Positions 36,329-48,640 of a stretch of 64,000 nt of DNA are shown piece after piece. The notes under the pieces are model-generated. The model saw nothing but the letters and a program-made list of their open reading frames with translations, did no database searches and was not told where the DNA came from. How positions within the stretch are numbered: position 1 is the stretch's first letter; every line of letters begins with the position of its first letter. The DNA comes from Cinnamomum chago (Eukaryota > Streptophyta > Magnoliopsida > Laurales > Lauraceae): the NCBI GenBank assembly GCA_038049695.1, contig CP142452.1:28198501-28262500 (forward strand), read 5' to 3'. The position numbers and the translations under genes were made by a program.

Positions 36329-37377
36329 TGTTAAACAGGCCCAAGGCCCATGGAAGATAAAGTTATATCTCACATGGCTTGTTTGTGACACAGACGTACA
36401 TGTTGTTTATTAGTAGTTTTCCCATCTAGTTTATTAGTAGGTTTCCTATCTTAGATAGATTATGGTTTTCTAACTAGAATAGATATTGTTGTAATAACCT
36501 AAATTAGAGCCTTCATTAAGGCATGTAATATCTATATATAGTGAGGTGATGATCTCCAAAGGGATAATAACACAATACAATTCAGAACTTCTTGTGATCA
36601 GTCATAGGTTCTTGAGATTGTCATGGTATCAGAGCAAGGCTCAAGGCAGTCTTGATCTTAGACATCTTCCATAGCATCAAGGGATTAGGGATAGAGAGAA
36701 ATAAGTCTCTCTCGTGCAACAAACAGATCCAGAATCTGCTTTCAAGAAAATTCCATTCCAGCGACCCCTTCTTGCTGCGTCAGCGACATCCTGTTGGTGG
36801 CCCACCCTTGATCAATCAGATCAACTTCTGAAATCATCCCTTCATGGTCGCCTGATATTTCTAAGGTTATTGGCGATTTTTTCAGGATTTTTCAGCACCT
36901 CCAGGTAGCTCTTCTGATCATTCTCGTGTTATTTCAAAAGATTACAGCAGTTTCAATCAAAACCATCCAGAATCTTGGATTTTCAGCGGAATAGGTTCAA
37001 ACCTGTTCCAGTAGGTGCGAAAATACTGTAGCTTCTCAGATCAAACATCTGATCAGTGGTCAGATCCATCTGTGGGGCCCATGTATGGGATCTGCATCCC
37101 CAGACAAGGTCGTCAGTGGGTTTTTTTTTACTGTTATTGGTCTGCTTTGATTTTTTTCCTTTTCTGCTTGGTTTCCCATCTAGTTTATTAGTAGGTTTCC
37201 TATCTTAGATAGATTATGGTTTTCTAACTAGAATAGATATTGTTGTAATAACCTAAATTAGAGCCTTCATTAAGGCATGTAATATCTATATATAGTGAGG
37301 TGATGATCTCCAAAGGGATAATAACACAATACAATTCAGAACTTCTTGTAATCAGTCATAGGTTCTTGAGATTGTCA
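36329..37377 (+). mobile_element. Internally deleted copia-type LTR element (1,049 bp)
   Basis: Target duplication CATGG at 36324-36328 and 37378-37382. A complete 5' LTR (36329-36623, 295 bp) begins TGTTAAACAGGCCCAAG and ends GAGATTGTCA. PBS TGGTATCAGAGC is at 36624-36635. About 535 bp of leader-like DNA with no gag or pol follows, then a 3' LTR lacking its first 88 bp (37171-37377). The LTR start is shared with the copia element at 16626-21984. A single deletion removing gag, pol and the 3' LTR start after integration, with outer ends left intact, explains the structure. Confidence 0.88.
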
Positions 37378-37382
37378 CATGG

Positions 37383-37841
37383 GACCCCCTTTCGCACCTA
37401 ATAGTCACACGTTCCCCCATTTTGACGTGAGTTTTGCAAATTACATCCTGTGGTGTATTGAACTGCTAAAACAGCCCCTGGAATAGCAAAATCATAGTGA
37501 AAGTGGGGTGGTTTTGTGCTGTGGCACTAGTGGGGTCTCGGTGAGATCTATGTATAAATAAATCATAAATATGCCCGCCATATACTAGTTAACTGCACAC
37601 ATGGTTTACTTATAAAAATATTATGGAGAAAGTCTGGATTTGAAGTCCCGATGAACCTTCTATCAGGCCTGTACATGATAAGAGACAATGCATGTGGGCT
37701 GTAAATTATATCCGAATTTTATCTGAGATGTTGTACAGGATTACAGCCCAAGTATATGGATTATATATAGTTATAAAATCCGATAACCTTTCGCTTTCCT
37801 CTATGACCTCGAAATTGTAAGAGACTTGCAAGGACTTGTTT
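37383..37841. other. Intergenic stretch without recognised features
   Basis: No coding or repeat structure is supported. The phrase around 37660-37760 contains some self-complementary text (TGTAC...GTACA) but no defined element. Confidence 0.4.
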
Positions 37842-38313
37842 TGATGCAGGCCGACCAGTCCATAGGCCCAACAGTACAACCACATTGATTAGGTTAGGAG
37901 TTTGAAATAATTTCAAGTCCTTAAATTTAGTTTGGTTTTGACTTGTTTAAGCAATTTTTTAGAGATTTAGGATCTTTATTTAGTTTCCGTTAAATCAAAG
38001 AAGATTTAGCAATTAGAATCCTATTAGGAAAGGGATGTCTAACCCTTCCTCTATATATATATATATATGTAACTCCTCCATTAGGAGAAACTACCATTGA
38101 TTATTGAATAAAGAATTTTCTTTGGTTGATTCTGGTCGAGTATTTTTTCTCAGTTTGAGAATGGATGCATTACTCTCGGAATTCGGCCAACCCCCATATG
38201 TGGAGTTGGTCCTCACTTGAATCCGTGCAAGATTTGACAAACTCACTCGTGGAGTTTGTCTACATTCATTAGACACTCATTCCACCATCATTCACAGATC
38301 TGGAGTTGCATCA
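37842..38313 (+). repeat. Possible solo LTR or LTR remnant
   Basis: Ends TGATGCAGGCC and GTTGCATCA form a short inverted TG...CA pair. Inside are a TATA-rich segment (38051-38070), then AATAAAG at about 38107, in the order expected of a promoter and poly(A) signal in an LTR. There is no PBS on the right and no matching target duplication (TGTTT left, CATTC right), so it could be a fragment or a coincidence. Confidence 0.4.
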
Positions 38314-38484
38314 CATTCTTCTTCATTTTAATAAAATTTACATGTTACTGATAAGAAATAACAATAATAAAAATAATAATAATAAGGATTCCTAATGTCA
38401 TTTTTGGTGAATTTATTTTATGTAACTTGTGCTCCAGCAATGAACTAAAGCTTTTTTTTTTTTTTAGAACAGTTGAATAAACCT

Positions 38485-38891
38485 TTTTCTTTTTTTTCAT
38501 CGGTAACATAAAATTTTCATTAAAGAGAAAGAAGGAACAACTCGGAAAAGTTAAAAAATATATATATATATATATCATAGGTGCACTGGTACAAGAGAAA
38601 CATACCAGCCACAAACCACAACTACATTACAGGAGCACTAAGATTACAAGACCGATCTACCCCTTGCTTAGCTAAACAATCCGCCATTTCACTTGCCGAT
38701 CTACTAACATGCTGAAACGAAACCTGTAAGCATGAAACTAGAAGATTAATTTCATTGAAAAGGAATTGCATTTTCCAAGGTCCTTCCAAAGGTTTCACCC
38801 AGGAAATGGCATTACCTGAGTCGCTCTCCACAATTAGATTTTGTTGATACAAGGTATGAGTAGAATAAACCATATAATTTAGAAGCCACAA
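38485..38891 (-). mobile_element. 3' end of an L1-type LINE (RNase H domain and tail)
   Basis: The minus strand reads LIVESDSGNAISWVKPLEGP, then VSFQHVSRSASEMADCLAKQ and a stop at 38622. This is the C-terminal RNase H-like domain that follows reverse transcriptase in plant L1-type LINEs (ESDSxNAI... and RxANxxADxLAKxG motifs). Beyond the stop is a short 3' UTR ending in an A-rich tail (minus strand GATGAAAAAAAAG near 38495-38485). Everything upstream of the RNase H is missing, as expected of a 5'-truncated LINE. Confidence 0.7.
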
Positions 38892-39780
38892 CTAACAGTA
38901 GACTAATAACCATATAATAATAGTTTTCATAATAACTTGTAGAGATCAATAATAATAATAATATACAAAGGGATTAAAATCACCAGCTCGAAGTGCAGGC
39001 TCAATACTCTCAAGGTCAACAGCTTGAAGTTGCCCAAACCTGACATGAGAAAAACAAAGCTAATCAAGACCATCATTAACAATATAAAATAAAATAACAG
39101 TACATGGAAGTCACCAAAACAGAATTCAAGAAAGACAACTTTAACGAGTGACATGTTCCTAGAAATAACATCTGCTAGAGACAAGAGGACGCATGTGAGG
39201 AATACGAATTGGTAGTTGGCATCTACACTGTACCGGTATGGGTCCTATAGTGTTGTTTCTTTAGTAAAGGCAATGTGATTAGTAATTTCTCCTATAGAAA
39301 TGGATTTGGAGATCAAATTCCTCGTTACTAGGGAGAGAATTTAATGTCTCATTACTCATTGTGTGTCGTCTTAGTAAAACCATAGTTGTGTTAGAATAGG
39401 ATTTTCTTAGCTTTAGTTGGTTTTGTTCCGAGGTTTGATTAGAGGATTTTCAACTGTTTTGAGGCTTTTCCAGTTCACTGAAGAAGTTTTTGTAACAAAT
39501 CTTATTGAAGATTAGAGTTGTTCTTGATGTTCAATCATACAGCAGTGTGAGAGATTCAGAGTATTCTCAGGTTTGCAGGCTACAGTAGATGAATCATTCA
39601 AGGTTTTCTTCTGTTGTAGCTTCGATGACGAAGCTGACCAGGTAAGTTGTTCTTTCGTGTGGTTAGAGAAGTGTGAGACCAGTTTTGAACAGCTCATAAT
39701 TTCAGATTTTCGAGGTTTTGGTACCGTTGGGTAGATGTTTTAATTTCTTAAACTTTATTCTTCTACATCATTTTGAACCG
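38892..39780. other. Intergenic stretch without recognised features
   Basis: AT-rich, with ATT/ATA triplets near 38950. Open frames on the minus strand are hydrophobic low-complexity translations. Nothing is supported. Confidence 0.4.
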
Positions 39781-39799
39781 GACCCTCAAAGACCATTAA

Positions 39800-41050
39800 A
39801 TATTGACCCAAAGATCAATTGACTCGGCCTAAATGCAAATATCCCAAAATGTCCACTTTTTACAACCCACTCATTCATTTCCCCTTATCTTCATTCTCTG
39901 CATACTATTCCCATCTCTCTTTCATTTCTTCCTTTCATTTTCTTTCTTTCTTTCTTCTCTTCCCACCTTTTGCCCAAATGGAGCATCAAACCATCATCTT
40001 CACCATCCATCTTCATCACAAGGGCCCAAGCTTCCTTCCCATACCATTTTCTTGGATTTTCTCCACATCTTTTCTATGTTAGTTCTTTTGGTGATTAAGG
40101 TTTGGATATTTGGGTTTTCCTCATAGAATTGTGATAGATGGGTTTAATAGTTTCTATTTTCTTCGCTTGTGTAGTAATTTGAGTTGTTTCTATTCATAGG
40201 TTTTGGGAATTTCTTGAGTTTCTACCCAAGTTAAGGCAAGTAGATATCTATCTTATGGAATTGATATGCACGTGTTATTTTGATTCTTAGCTTTGAATTA
40301 TGCAAATGTTTGTCTTTGCATTCAATTGGTTCATATTATGTTAAAATGATTTCTAAATTGAATGGATGGGTTGGATTTATGGAGATGTTGGAGGATGTTT
40401 ATGGTGTTTGGAGAGCGCACGGCCCTAGATTTTGTTACAGGTCCTGTGTTGGAGAAAAGGGATTTGAATCTTTGAATCTGGAGCTCAAAACAACGCTCCA
40501 GACTTATTATTCTGGGAAGCTACGGCTAGCCGTACAGCCAACCGTCGAAAAGAGTCAAGTATTGTCTAGAGCTGAACTTGGGACTACCTAACTAACAGAA
40601 TGACTTATGGTCAGCATACAGTTACCTTCCGGCTAGCCGTGACCCAACCAGCTAACCGTAAGAGACCTATTTTCATTTGAAATATGGTCTTTTACCACAG
40701 GAATTGTTGATTTAAATGAGACCCTTTGAACCTTATATTGGAGGACCTTTCACACCTTTTAATGGAACTATTATTCACCCTTTGATTTCGTACTTATTAT
40801 ATTAATTTCATCGAATTGAGTGATTGAGACTTGGTGGCCTTGATCTATGACTTTGAGAAGACTATTGTATCAGTTTGAAATTGATATAGATTATGAATTA
40901 TGGAATTTCGAGCAATGAATATGGATAATGGAATTTTGAGCAATAGTCTATCTCTTTGTTTTACAAACCTCTTCACACAGGTTAAATCAAGTCCTTCACT
41001 ATCCGTTTATGATTTCGAATCTTTTATCGAGCACCACTAGGCTCTTTACT
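39800..41050 (+). repeat. Possible degenerate Tekay-like LTR
   Basis: The layout resembles the Tekay LTRs: a CTTC/CTTT-rich leader (39880-39970), the phrase AAGGCAAGT (40231-40240) also found in the Tekay LTR leader, then a GC-richer patch where GGCTAGCCGT-type palindromes occur several times (about 40520-40660), followed by AT-rich sequence. Base-level identity to the Tekay LTRs is low and neither end was located. This is a structural analogy only. Confidence 0.28.
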
Positions 41051-41239
41051 TTTCATTGTCTATTGAATGTCAACGACTGCGCATATCGTATCGAATGTGA
41101 ATGTTAAACAGTTGATCTTACATTGATCTTACATCCCAATCAATTAATGGCTACACTAAGCAAAAGAACACATAAATGCAAAAGAACAGTACTTACCACA
41201 TTTCCTCTTGCCATATCTTGCCTGCAATTATAAATAACA

Positions 41240-42700
41240 AAACAATGAACATGTGTCATCGTCATCGTCATCGTCGTCGTCGTCATCGTCACTATCAAAT
41301 CCTTGTCCCAACTATGTTGGGGTCAGCTATACCAATTCTGTTTCTCCACTCCGATTTATCTAAAGCCAAATCCTCATATAAGAGTTACACTTCTTCAGAT
41401 CTATTTTTACTACCTCCATCCACGTCCTCTTTAGCCTACCATTTCTCCTAGGTGAGCCATCAGCCTTCATAGTTAAACTTTTCCTTACCGATGCCGTTGC
41501 CGGCCTACGTTGGACATGCCCAAACCATTTCAAATGAGTTTCTCTAAATTTATCCCCTATTGTTGCTACCCTAAATGCTCTTGAAAGCATTCATTTCTAG
41601 CTTTATCCTTCCTAGTTTTACCACACATCCACCTCAACATTCTCATCTGTATTACATCCATTTTATGCATATGTTGCAGCTTGAATGGCCAGCATTCTGC
41701 TCCATAGGTCATAGCCGGTCTATTCACTGTCTTATAAAAGTTTCCCTTCAAACTTATTGACATTCGTCGGTCACAAAAAACTCTTAAAGCAAGTCTCCAC
41801 TTTAATCATCCCGCTTTTATCCTATGTTTGACATCTTCATCAATCTCCCCATCCTTACTAATTATAGAGCCAAGGCAATGGAAAAAAATCTCATTGTGGT
41901 ATCTCATGATCTTCAATTCTCACAGTAGTTTCAGCTCTTTCTATATGCCCATTGAAGTTACAATCCATATATTCCATCCTTGTACGGCTTATTTTAAAGC
42001 CTTTGGATTCTAAAGCCTCCCTTTATCTCTCGAATTTTGCATTCACACCATCTCTTAATTTATCTACCAAAACTATATCATTTACAAATAACATACACCA
42101 ATGTACCTCTTCTTGAATATGAGCAATTAACTCATCCATAATCAATGCAAAGAGATAAGGGCTTAGGACTGACCCTTGATGCAAACCTATGGTCATTGGG
42201 AACTCACCTATCTCTCCACAAGTAGTTGTCACACTCGCTACTACTCCTCCATACATGTCTTTAATAATTTAAATATAACCTCTTGCAACATTCCTTTTAT
42301 TTAAAACCCACTAAATTAAATCTCTAGGTACCCTGTCGTATGCTTTATCTAGATCAATGAAGACCATATGTAGATTTTTTCTCCACTTGATATTTTTCCA
42401 TTAATTGCCTAAGCGAGAAGATAGCTTCCATCGTTGACCTCCCCAACATAAAACCAAATTGATATTCAGATATCTTGGTCTTCTGTCTAAGTCTTTTCTC
42501 CATTAATCTCTCTCATAGCTTCATAGTATGATTGATAAGTATAATCCCACAATAGTTGTTGCAATTTGTATATCTCCCTTATTCTTATATATAGGTACTA
42601 CAACACTTTTTCGTTCATCCGGCATTTTCTTTGTCGACTCTGTTTTAGCATTTGACCTTGTAATAGCAATCACTTGCTTTAAAAAAGAGAGAGGAGCATT
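41240..42700 (-). pseudogene. RTE-type LINE reverse transcriptase, degenerate, with 3' tail
   Basis: In minus-strand order: MPDERKSVVVPIYKNKGD near 42640, YQFGFMLGRSTMEAIFSLRQ near 42450, GLHQGSVLSPYLFAL near 42180, MLFVNDIVLVDKL near 42085 (the catalytic A-D-D has become V-N-D), YGAECWPFKLQHMHKMD near 41690, KWFGHVQRRPATASVRK near 41510, and the end RRNGRLKRTWMEVVKIDLKK. It finishes with a GAC/GAT-rich microsatellite (41256-41293 on the plus strand as GTC/ATC), the typical tail of plant RTE elements. Stops and frameshifts are scattered throughout. The 5' half with the endonuclease is absent here. Confidence 0.82.
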
Positions 42701-42860
42701 TAATTACTTATAAATGTGGAACTAGCAGGAGCCAGATAGACTTTATTCTAATTAGAAAACATGACGGATTGACTTGTAAAGACCGTAAGGTTATTTTCTA
42801 GGAGAGAGTTTGAGCACACAACATAGGTTAGTAGTTTTAGATACTTGCATAAATAGCAAC

Positions 42861-43166
42861 AAATTTAAGGGTAAAGTGATTGAGGGTTGAGATTCGAATT
42901 TTGAGGGAGAAACAACAGCGATGTGGAAACAAATGGCTAATTGTATTAGGAAGGCTGCAAAAGAGCAACTTGGAGAGTCGAACGGGAAAAAACACTATAA
43001 TAAAGAAACCCGGCGGTGGAGTGTAGAGGTTCATGAAGCTGTTCGAGAGAAGAAATATTGTTACAAAGTTTGACAGTGGATTAGGAATATGGAAAACTAT
43101 GAGATGTATAAGAAGGCAAAGAAAAAAGCTAAGAAAGCAGTAAGTGATGCAAAGTGCAAAGCATGA
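42861..43166 (+). pseudogene. RTE-type LINE fragment upstream of RT, opposite orientation
   Basis: The plus strand reads MWKQMANCIRKAAKEQLGES, then TRRWSVEVHEAVREKKYCYK, a stop, and ENYEMYKKAKKKAKKAVSDAK. This is the linker between endonuclease and RT in plant RTE elements (WNxMAxxIxxxAKExLGES and KKECYKxW). Three stops break it. It faces the RT remnant at 41240-42700, so the two pieces come from separate insertions or from an inversion. Confidence 0.65.
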
Positions 43167-44635
43167 ATAAATAAAATAAGTATAATATATAAAGGAAATG
43201 CTTTTATGGGAAAAAGTTATCATGAACTCGAGTGTGTTTGGACCCCAATGTTAGGGAACATTATAATAATAATATACAACAACAATGGTAGCCTTCTTAA
43301 TGAAACGAGAAATAGCAGAGTTTGGTGATAAGCAAGACTCTTTGCTGATATTCACCAATAATTGCATCATTTAAATTATACGGTCAGCAGGATTCACTAT
43401 CGAATTGCACTAATTACTACAATATTTGAATACACACTTTTCTAAAATGGATGTACAAACTTTCTACAAGCAAAATGTTTTAGTTTTATATTTGGCATGA
43501 GGTGAAACAAACTACCTATGTAGCCTTTCGCCTATGAATCATGCAACTATAAAACCTATTGGAACAATTATACTGCAAAATTCATTACTATGAATTCTAC
43601 TAGGACACTGCAATGCATGCCCAAGACAGACAGAGAACATGAGGTGCACACAAATGGTTGGATAATTTAATTAGCATACAGAATTTCCTGTTAGAAGCAA
43701 TAACTAATGCTCTCAAAATTATAGGGACGGGGAACAAGGCAAACAACCTGCACCTGTGCTTCCTCACACAAAGTTGATCATTGGATGACAAGGGCTGAAG
43801 GATGCATGTAAAGGGTGACCACACATGCAAGAGAGAACATATTCACATGGTTCATTATGTTGTGTGACTATTCCCATGCAAGTAGAAAGACTCTAAGATT
43901 CTAAAGTCTGAAAACAGGTAATGATGCAAGATGACCTCCAAACAAGGTTATATGGATAACAGTGTCATTCTGACCAAACAAGGAAAGCCGTAATTTTCTA
44001 TGCCCAAGTTGGGAGCACTGAACCAGAGTCTCCAGCCTCGGCCGCCAAGAAACACAACAGTGGCTGAGGATATAGTGGGTCCAGGAATCAAATAGACAAC
44101 AATTTCCAGAATATTGGAATTGTTATGCAGGATAATTGGGGAGTTTTCCAGAATATAGTGGGTCCAGGATATAGTGTCGTTTTCATATGCAAACAACAAC
44201 AATTTCCAGAGTGCTACAATAGACATGCAATTACTAAATTCAGACACTGTCACAAGAGATCCTTTCAAAAACTTCAAATCGTTACCCCTGTAGTCACATT
44301 TGATACCCTCCACATAAGAAGGATATTGTAAATTTTCTTCTTACTTTTAAAGTCACATTATGAGAATGTATCAATGAGTTCAGTAAATACCAGTCTATCA
44401 CCTGTCTAATTTTGGGAGCAAAATCCTCAACCTGAATTAACAAGAGAGACAATCTCATGAATAATCAGCATCTCATAAATAAAGAAGGCATAATGGTCTA
44501 AAGTAGATCGTCTTAAGAATTAAACAGACAGAACAGATAAAATTCCATTTTCTGGTTGATAGAATGAAAAGAAGCAGTAATGCACAAGAAAATAAAAAGA
44601 TAATAAATCTAGAATCAATATGTCAAGTATAATCA
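43167..44635. other. Intergenic stretch without recognised features
   Basis: Short frames only. A small local duplication, CAACAATTTCCAGA (near 44097 and 44199) with GAATATAGTGGGTCCAGGA, appears at 44060-44215. No gene or bounded transposon is supported. Confidence 0.4.
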
Positions 44636-44639
44636 CATC

Positions 44640-44880
44640 ATCAACAACATCAAAACCTTTTCTCAATTATGTTGGGTCAGCTACATGAATTCTAGCACTC
44701 CATTCCAATCTATCCTAGGCCAAATCCTAGGATAGGTTGCACTTCTTCAAATCTACCTTATTACTTCCATCCATGTCCTCTTCGGCCTAGCCCTTCTCCT
44801 TGAGGAGCGATCAACCGGCATAGAAAACTTTTCCCCACTGGCATTGTTGATGGCCTTCATTGGACATGTCTAAAAATTGA
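44640..44880 (-). mobile_element. RTE-type LINE 3' end fragment
   Basis: The plus-strand text (TTATGTTGGGTCAGCTACATG, preceded by ATCATCAACAACATC triplets) is a diverged copy of the 3' end at 41256-41480. The minus strand would read the EEDMDGSNKVDLKKCN tail. It is full of stops and only about 240 bp long. Confidence 0.6.
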
Positions 44881-45119
44881 GAGTGTTTCAGTGTTTCTAG
44901 AGTAGCTTCAAATTGTATTTCTGTCTTTTGGGAAGGATGTTATGTGTTATGTGCAAAAACACACAACACACTCGTTCTATAGTCTAAAGTTTTTTATGTT
45001 CTTCCATCACTTGTACGTTTTACAATCTTCATTGAAGTTTCTATGTTAGCAATCAATACGTATGCGCACGTGTGGCTGAAGATTTTTTTCCCAAGGAATC
45101 ACATTTGCATGCACTCAAT

Positions 45120-45200
45120 AGGAAAGACATAGTGGAAAGTGCTCACCATTTTAAGATTGCGGGTTCAAGTCATGTTACCAATTGAGGAAAAAAAAGAGTG
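45120..45200 (+). mobile_element. Possible tRNA-derived SINE head
   Basis: CATAGTGGAAAGTGCTCACC resembles an A-box region and GCGGGTTCAAGTC resembles a B-box (GGTTCAANNC), spaced as in Pol III SINE promoters. An A-rich patch follows at 45184-45194. The body and target duplication were not found. Confidence 0.35.
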
Positions 45201-45439
45201 AAAAAGGTAAGAAGTGTTTGAAGTTACATCAAAATTTTCGAAAATCAAAACAACTGACGTGGTTTTGCAAAAACCAATGTTTACATCATTTTTCCTAGCT
45301 AGTGGTATACGGCCAGGCCAAGTTCACATGAGTGATTTGCGAGTTGACCTACAAGAGTTCCAAACTATGGATTTTTCTAAACAAAGTCCATGCAACGGTG
45401 ATTGTGATTTACAAAGCATATCCACAACAAATAGAAAAT

Positions 45440-45745
45440 GAATTTATACAAAGTATCCTTTCTTCCCTTTGTCGGAGACTTTTAATTTTCATTGAAGAAA
45501 GATAAGAGCTACAACAATAGAACTATTGGAAAGAAAGAAAAGAAAGCGAAGGTATAAGAGTATTACACACTACACAAACAACGGTCAATCAAAGACCCAC
45601 AAAGCCTAACATTAAAAAAAGATTCAGTACAATCCCCATAAGATCCTTCCTTGCCAACATATCAGCCACCGCATTGGCTAAACAAAGAATCTGAATGAAA
45701 CGAAATATTTTATACTTTTAGGGCAGAAAGAACAAGCAAAAAGAT
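45440..45745 (-). mobile_element. L1-type LINE RNase H remnant
   Basis: The minus strand from about 45700 reads ANAVADMLARKDLMG and on to a stop near 45598. ANxxADxLARxG is the usual end of the RNase H-like domain of plant L1-type LINEs, and about 150 bp of untranslated tail follows. Only the last few dozen codons remain. Confidence 0.5.
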
Positions 45746-45759
45746 TTCCACAACTTTTT

Positions 45760-48637
45760 CTTTTCTTTTTTCGTGGGGGGAGGGGAGTAACATAAATTTC
45801 ATATACCAATCATAAATGATGCCCATTACAATAAATCAAAAATTGTTTTAGCATGAAACTTAAACCACACAAATAATCTCAACTTTTGACAACCATGTGA
45901 CTGGGGCAACATACGTTACAGTAAAAAAAAATGAACTTTCAATACTATTCAACCCCGTGAACTTCATTTAACCACGGGTTTTTATTTTAGCTAAATAATC
46001 TCAACCTTTAATTCTACTCAACCTGGCAACATTCTGCCAACCATTGTTCCTTCTATACTTACAAAAACATCAACTTCCCCCTAAATAATAAATTATATAA
46101 AACTGTCATTAAATTCATGATAATATATAAGACTCGATTGCTCAAGCCTAAAATGATGTATATCAACATAAGCAATACCTTAGCTATTGAAGACAATGTC
46201 AAGACAAGTTTTGGATCAATTGAAATGGAGAAGCACGCACAATTAGGGCTCATCTCCCTAATTCCCACCATCTTCCTAGGATTTCATAGGAAGTGGTTCC
46301 ATCCAAGGGCCTAGGAGAGAAGGTCAAGGTGAAGATCTACAAGGGACTGTCAAAACATACTCCTTCAATAGAATTAGAAACTGCCTACCCTTAACAGAAA
46401 TTAAACTCTAGGAGTTTGATGGCCCCTTGAGTTCAATTAAAAAAATTCCTATTGAGTCCTGGGATTGGGCTATTATGAGTGAGGGATCAAGATTGGAGAT
46501 CTAGAAAGGACCTACAAAATTACTGCCCCTCACCCTATGAAAATGAATCCAAGGAATTTGACAGTCTACTCAAATCTTCACGTTTGATCCCTTCTGAGAT
46601 TTGCCTCAGTCCTGGGAATTCCTAATATATAAATAGGAATTTTCCAAACAAGCTCTTGAAAACATCCAGCCTTAACCAATCCCTTTTATCCATTCCAGTG
46701 ATTCAACAAAAGCCTCTTTCGAATGAACTCCTAGATATTTGCTAGGATTTTGCCAAGCATACCTTCAGAAGCCATACTTGTAAGAATTCCTTCGGCACCT
46801 TTAGCACCCATTTGTTCAACCAGTACTAAAATCCAATGAATTTCCAAGAAACGCCTTTGTACCAAAAGGAGCGAAAAGTGAAGAATTAGAGGTAAAGATT
46901 CGCAAAGGGCCATCAAATAATCTCCTTCTTTTAATAAGATATGACTACCCATCCATTACCTTAGTAAAGTAATTCAAGGAAAAGCTATGGCCCCACTAAA
47001 TGGGCCACTTGCCTACTGAGATGTGTGGAATGAAGGATCTAAGATGGAGATCCAAATGAAACCATCAGTTTCTAGGATTTATTTTACTAGAGTGATGGGT
47101 GGGCAATCATTTCCAATCAAACATGAGATTATTCGATATCTCCTTGCTCATCGTCACCTTCAATCAATCAATTTCAGCCCTTTCCCACAGAAAGGCATTG
47201 CTTAGAAATGCTGGAGATTTTAATACCCAATTAGAGAGACCCGTTTGCTCCCATGGAATTGAATTCCTAGGAATTTTAAGAAATGTATTCTTATTAAAGT
47301 GGCCAAAATTGGAAAAAAAAAAAAAAAAAAAAAAGACTAAAGATCCACACACGGGCATCAAATAAACTCCTCTTTGGTTGAAAACAAATAACCATCCATG
47401 ACTCTAGTAAATCAAATCCCCCATCTAAATCTCCATCGGACCACCTTATATCCTTCATCCATCTCCTCTTTAACTCTCCTTCATTAGAACCCATTTTATC
47501 ATGAATTCTTAGGAATTCAATTCCTAGCAAACAAACACACCTAGCCCCCATGTGTGAGCAGTAATTCAGTATTCAATTTCCAGGAGTTTCTAAGAAAAAC
47601 GACTCACTATCAAAACGGGCTAATATTGAAGGAGGAAAGGAGAAGATCACTATCAAACTTATCCCCATTGGAAGAAAATGATTACACAGCCACCGCTCTG
47701 GTATACCCTCTGCACCTCACCTCTATAATACTCTCCTTGCTTGAACGTATTGGTTTATGTGGACCCAAGTAGGGCGCCATATGTGACCATTAGACCGCCA
47801 TTCGGGTCATCGGGAAAGACATTTTTCACCAGGATTGACATGGAATCCGACAGACTAAGGGGCCTATACAGAAGATAAGCCTCATGTGGGGAAGGAATAT
47901 ACACATAGAAAATCCTGTGATAAAGATTGACAGTGTGGCCTATCGCTCAACCCAGAGACCACCACAGACTCACGGCATTTCTCTCTGCAGCTACCCTTCC
48001 AGTCTCACATTCATCAGAACCCCCTATTCCCTCTGAATTCATGTCAATTCATTTCAATACAAATTGGGCAAAAATCTCCACCTCAGACCATTCACTCCTC
48101 ACCTCTTTATACAAGGAAAACTCCTCATTTCCTATGAATTACTAGGATTTCATTACAAAGGGACCAAATGGTGGGTTTCACTATTCGATCACCCCTATCT
48201 GTTTGATTTGCATTTCTTCCAATTTTGATCCCTATATGGACTCCAATGCGCTAGTTTTACTAAATCTATTGTCTTCATTGAAAGTTTTCGACACGTCTAT
48301 GAAGCCTACATACAACAGATAACAGATGAATAGCATCATATGGTGACGGCTTTTTTTATACCTCTTTTGGGGTGAGAGAGATGCGAGCGGACTCAGCTAA
48401 AAGATTCACATCAGGGGGTTGGAGAGAGCAACGAGGAACAGCAGAAGGAGAAGAAGAGTAGCCACGACGAAGGAAGGAGCAGAGCTTAACTCTAAACCAG
48501 GAGTTTGTGATAGTAGCCATGAAAACTCTATCTTTCTCTGTCTCGAGTTTTCATTTTATCCCCACTCTCTGGAAACATGGGTAGTAAAGTTGACCCAATG
48601 GGTTACGTTGTTGAAGGGCCCATCCACATCCACACTG
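45760..48637. other. Gene-poor stretch with diffuse diverged repeats
   Basis: No gene is supported. The phrase (G/A)AAGATC(T/C)...AA(A/G)GG(G/A)C...TCAAA recurs near 46331, 46496, 46892 and 47338, each followed by a CTCCTTC-like stretch and TCCTAGGAATT-like text, suggesting remnants of a repeated unit. A 22-base A run lies at 47313-47334 and could mark a retroposon tail. Bounded elements could not be defined. Confidence 0.35.
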
Positions 48638-48640
48638 TAA

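Noticed and set aside
37842-38313. A complete LTR retrotransposon start
   Set aside because: No PBS follows and there is no target duplication. It is kept only as a possible solo LTR.
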